DNA of 52,525 bases from Candidatus Firestoneibacteriota bacterium (GTDB lineage Bacteria > Oederibacteriota > D2-FULL-39-29), in contig CAITEH010000020.1 in NCBI GenBank assembly GCA_903891415.1, positions 1-52,525 on the forward strand, in the 5' to 3' direction. Position numbers and translations under genes: made by a program. The notes below the pieces were generated by a model, which was not told where the DNA came from, did no database searches, and saw nothing but the letters and a program-made list of their open reading frames with translations. Shown piece by piece: positions 51,850 through 52,525 of the stretch (positions are counted from its first letter, which is position 1; each line of letters starts with the position of its first letter).

Positions 51850-52525
51850 TTGAGAATAAAAAAAACACTTCACAATATAATAGGATTTCCCCGGGTTAAA
51901 AAAGTAATTTTAAAGAAGGTTTTAGCTGCTTTTATTCTGGGTGTAATCCTTTTGTCCGGGGTACGGGCGGAGGTTAAGATCTGGACCAGTGATATAGTTT
52001 CAGATGAGTTGTTACCCAGGGCAGTGAAAGAACTAAAACCTATTACTCTGGTCGGTGCCAGAAACGGCAGTTTCTCGGGTAAACTCGTAGTCGAATCAAA
52101 CGGTATTATCAAAGGCCTAAGGGCTTCCGCGGGCGCTCTGTCCGGAAAAGGCGGCATTATTCCGGCTAAAAACGTCCAGGTGCGCTACGCCAAATGGTTT
52201 CAGAAAAAATATGGATGGCCTATCAGGCCGGACGTTCTTTTGGATACCCCGCCCGAGGTGATTCCCGAAGCGAAAGGCCAGGCCTTTCTTCCCGTGTGGG
52301 TCACGGTGAAGGTACCCAAAGACGCAAAAGCGGGAATATATACCGGAGAGGTAAATGTTCAACCGGAGGGAGCACCGTCTGTAAGGGTGAAGCTCGAGCT
52401 GTCGGTTGAAGACTGGACTTTGCCCGATCCGCAGGATTATCGTACCTGGATGGATTTTGTGGAATCCCCGGATACGCTGGCAGTGGAATACAATGTTCCA
52501 CTCTGGTCTGAAAAACACTGGAAAC
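51850..52525 (+). CDS. GH123-like secreted protein, copy D (3' end outside window)
   Basis: Fourth GH123-like gene, open to the window edge. Seen: a basic start, a signal segment (LAAFILGVILLSGVRA), then VKIWTSDIVSDELLPRAVKE, the shared VGARNGSFSGK block, the sandwich strand VWVTVKVPKDAKAGIYTGEV, and YNVPLWSEKHWK at the edge, as in copies A-C. Like copy C it has the longer charged N-terminus. TTG 51850 is preferred as start because AAAGGGGGAGG ends 8 bases before it; TTG 51844 is only 2 bases away from that site. About 225 codons are visible. Whether it has the helical tail cannot be seen. Confidence 0.7.
   Translation, partial: MRIKKTLHNIIGFPRVKKVILKKVLAAFILGVILLSGVRAEVKIWTSDIVSDELLPRAVKELKPITLVGARNGSFSGKLVVESNGIIKGLRASAGALSGKGGIIPAKNVQVRYAKWFQKKYGWPIRPDVLLDTPPEVIPEAKGQAFLPVWVTVKVPKDAKAGIYTGEVNVQPEGAPSVRVKLELSVEDWTLPDPQDYRTWMDFVESPDTLAVEYNVPLWSEKHWK

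Overview
The window looks like chromosome of a Gram-negative (diderm) bacterium, probably from a poorly sampled lineage. There is a TonB/ExbB energy-coupling pair and several predicted outer-membrane or secreted proteins. FlgD-type Ig tails like those on surface proteins of Bacteroidetes-like and candidate-phylum bacteria also occur. I see no rRNA, tRNA, CRISPR array, integrase or transposase gene. The phylum cannot be fixed from the sequence; Firestonebacteria-, Elusimicrobia- or Omnitrophota-like groups are guesses.

Layout. (1) 1-16298 is a cell-surface block: end of an unknown gene, a TonB-like protein, a small exported Ig-like protein, a 2831-residue surface protein made of 19 repeats, a PorV/PorQ-like barrel with an Ig-like tail, a 1071-residue TPR protein and an ExbB/TolQ-type channel. 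Genes up to the PorV-like one are tightly packed or overlap by ATGA. (2) 16366-25308 holds a heparinase II/III-type lyase, a GHL6/GH42-like glycosidase, a MORN-repeat protein with a CFI-box tail, a PHP-domain hydrolase and an FG-GAP repeat protein. (3) 25406-29073 holds a phosphodiesterase-type enzyme, a creatininase-family protein and a uroporphyrinogen-decarboxylase-like protein, with two gene remnants between them: a C-terminal piece of the GH123-like family and the first ~42 codons of an alanine racemase. (4) 29182-42834 is a tandem array of secreted paralogues: GH123-like, GH123-like, beta-helix/LamG, beta-helix/LamG, GH123-like (frameshifted). Another GH123-like copy runs off the right edge. 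(5) 42912-45054 is a scar: a heparinase-like gene and a CsgG-like gene meet tail to tail and both lose their 3' ends at about 43975-44006. (6) 45312-52525 has a gene fragment, a sialate-O-acetylesterase-like protein, an esterase-D-like protein, a folded palindromic repeat, an AT-rich outer-membrane-type protein, a beta-helix protein, a small exported protein and the partial GH123-like gene.

Together regions 2-6 suggest a locus for breaking down a decorated polysaccharide outside the cytoplasm, with lyase, glycosidases, de-acetylating esterases and beta-helix/LamG proteins. No sugar transporter, SusC/D pair, sulfatase or dedicated regulator is visible, so the substrate is open. The most unusual items are the 19-repeat giant beside a PorV-like barrel, the amplified GH123-like family with an undescribed duplicated helical tail (one copy stands almost alone), and the cluster of broken genes around the amplified array.
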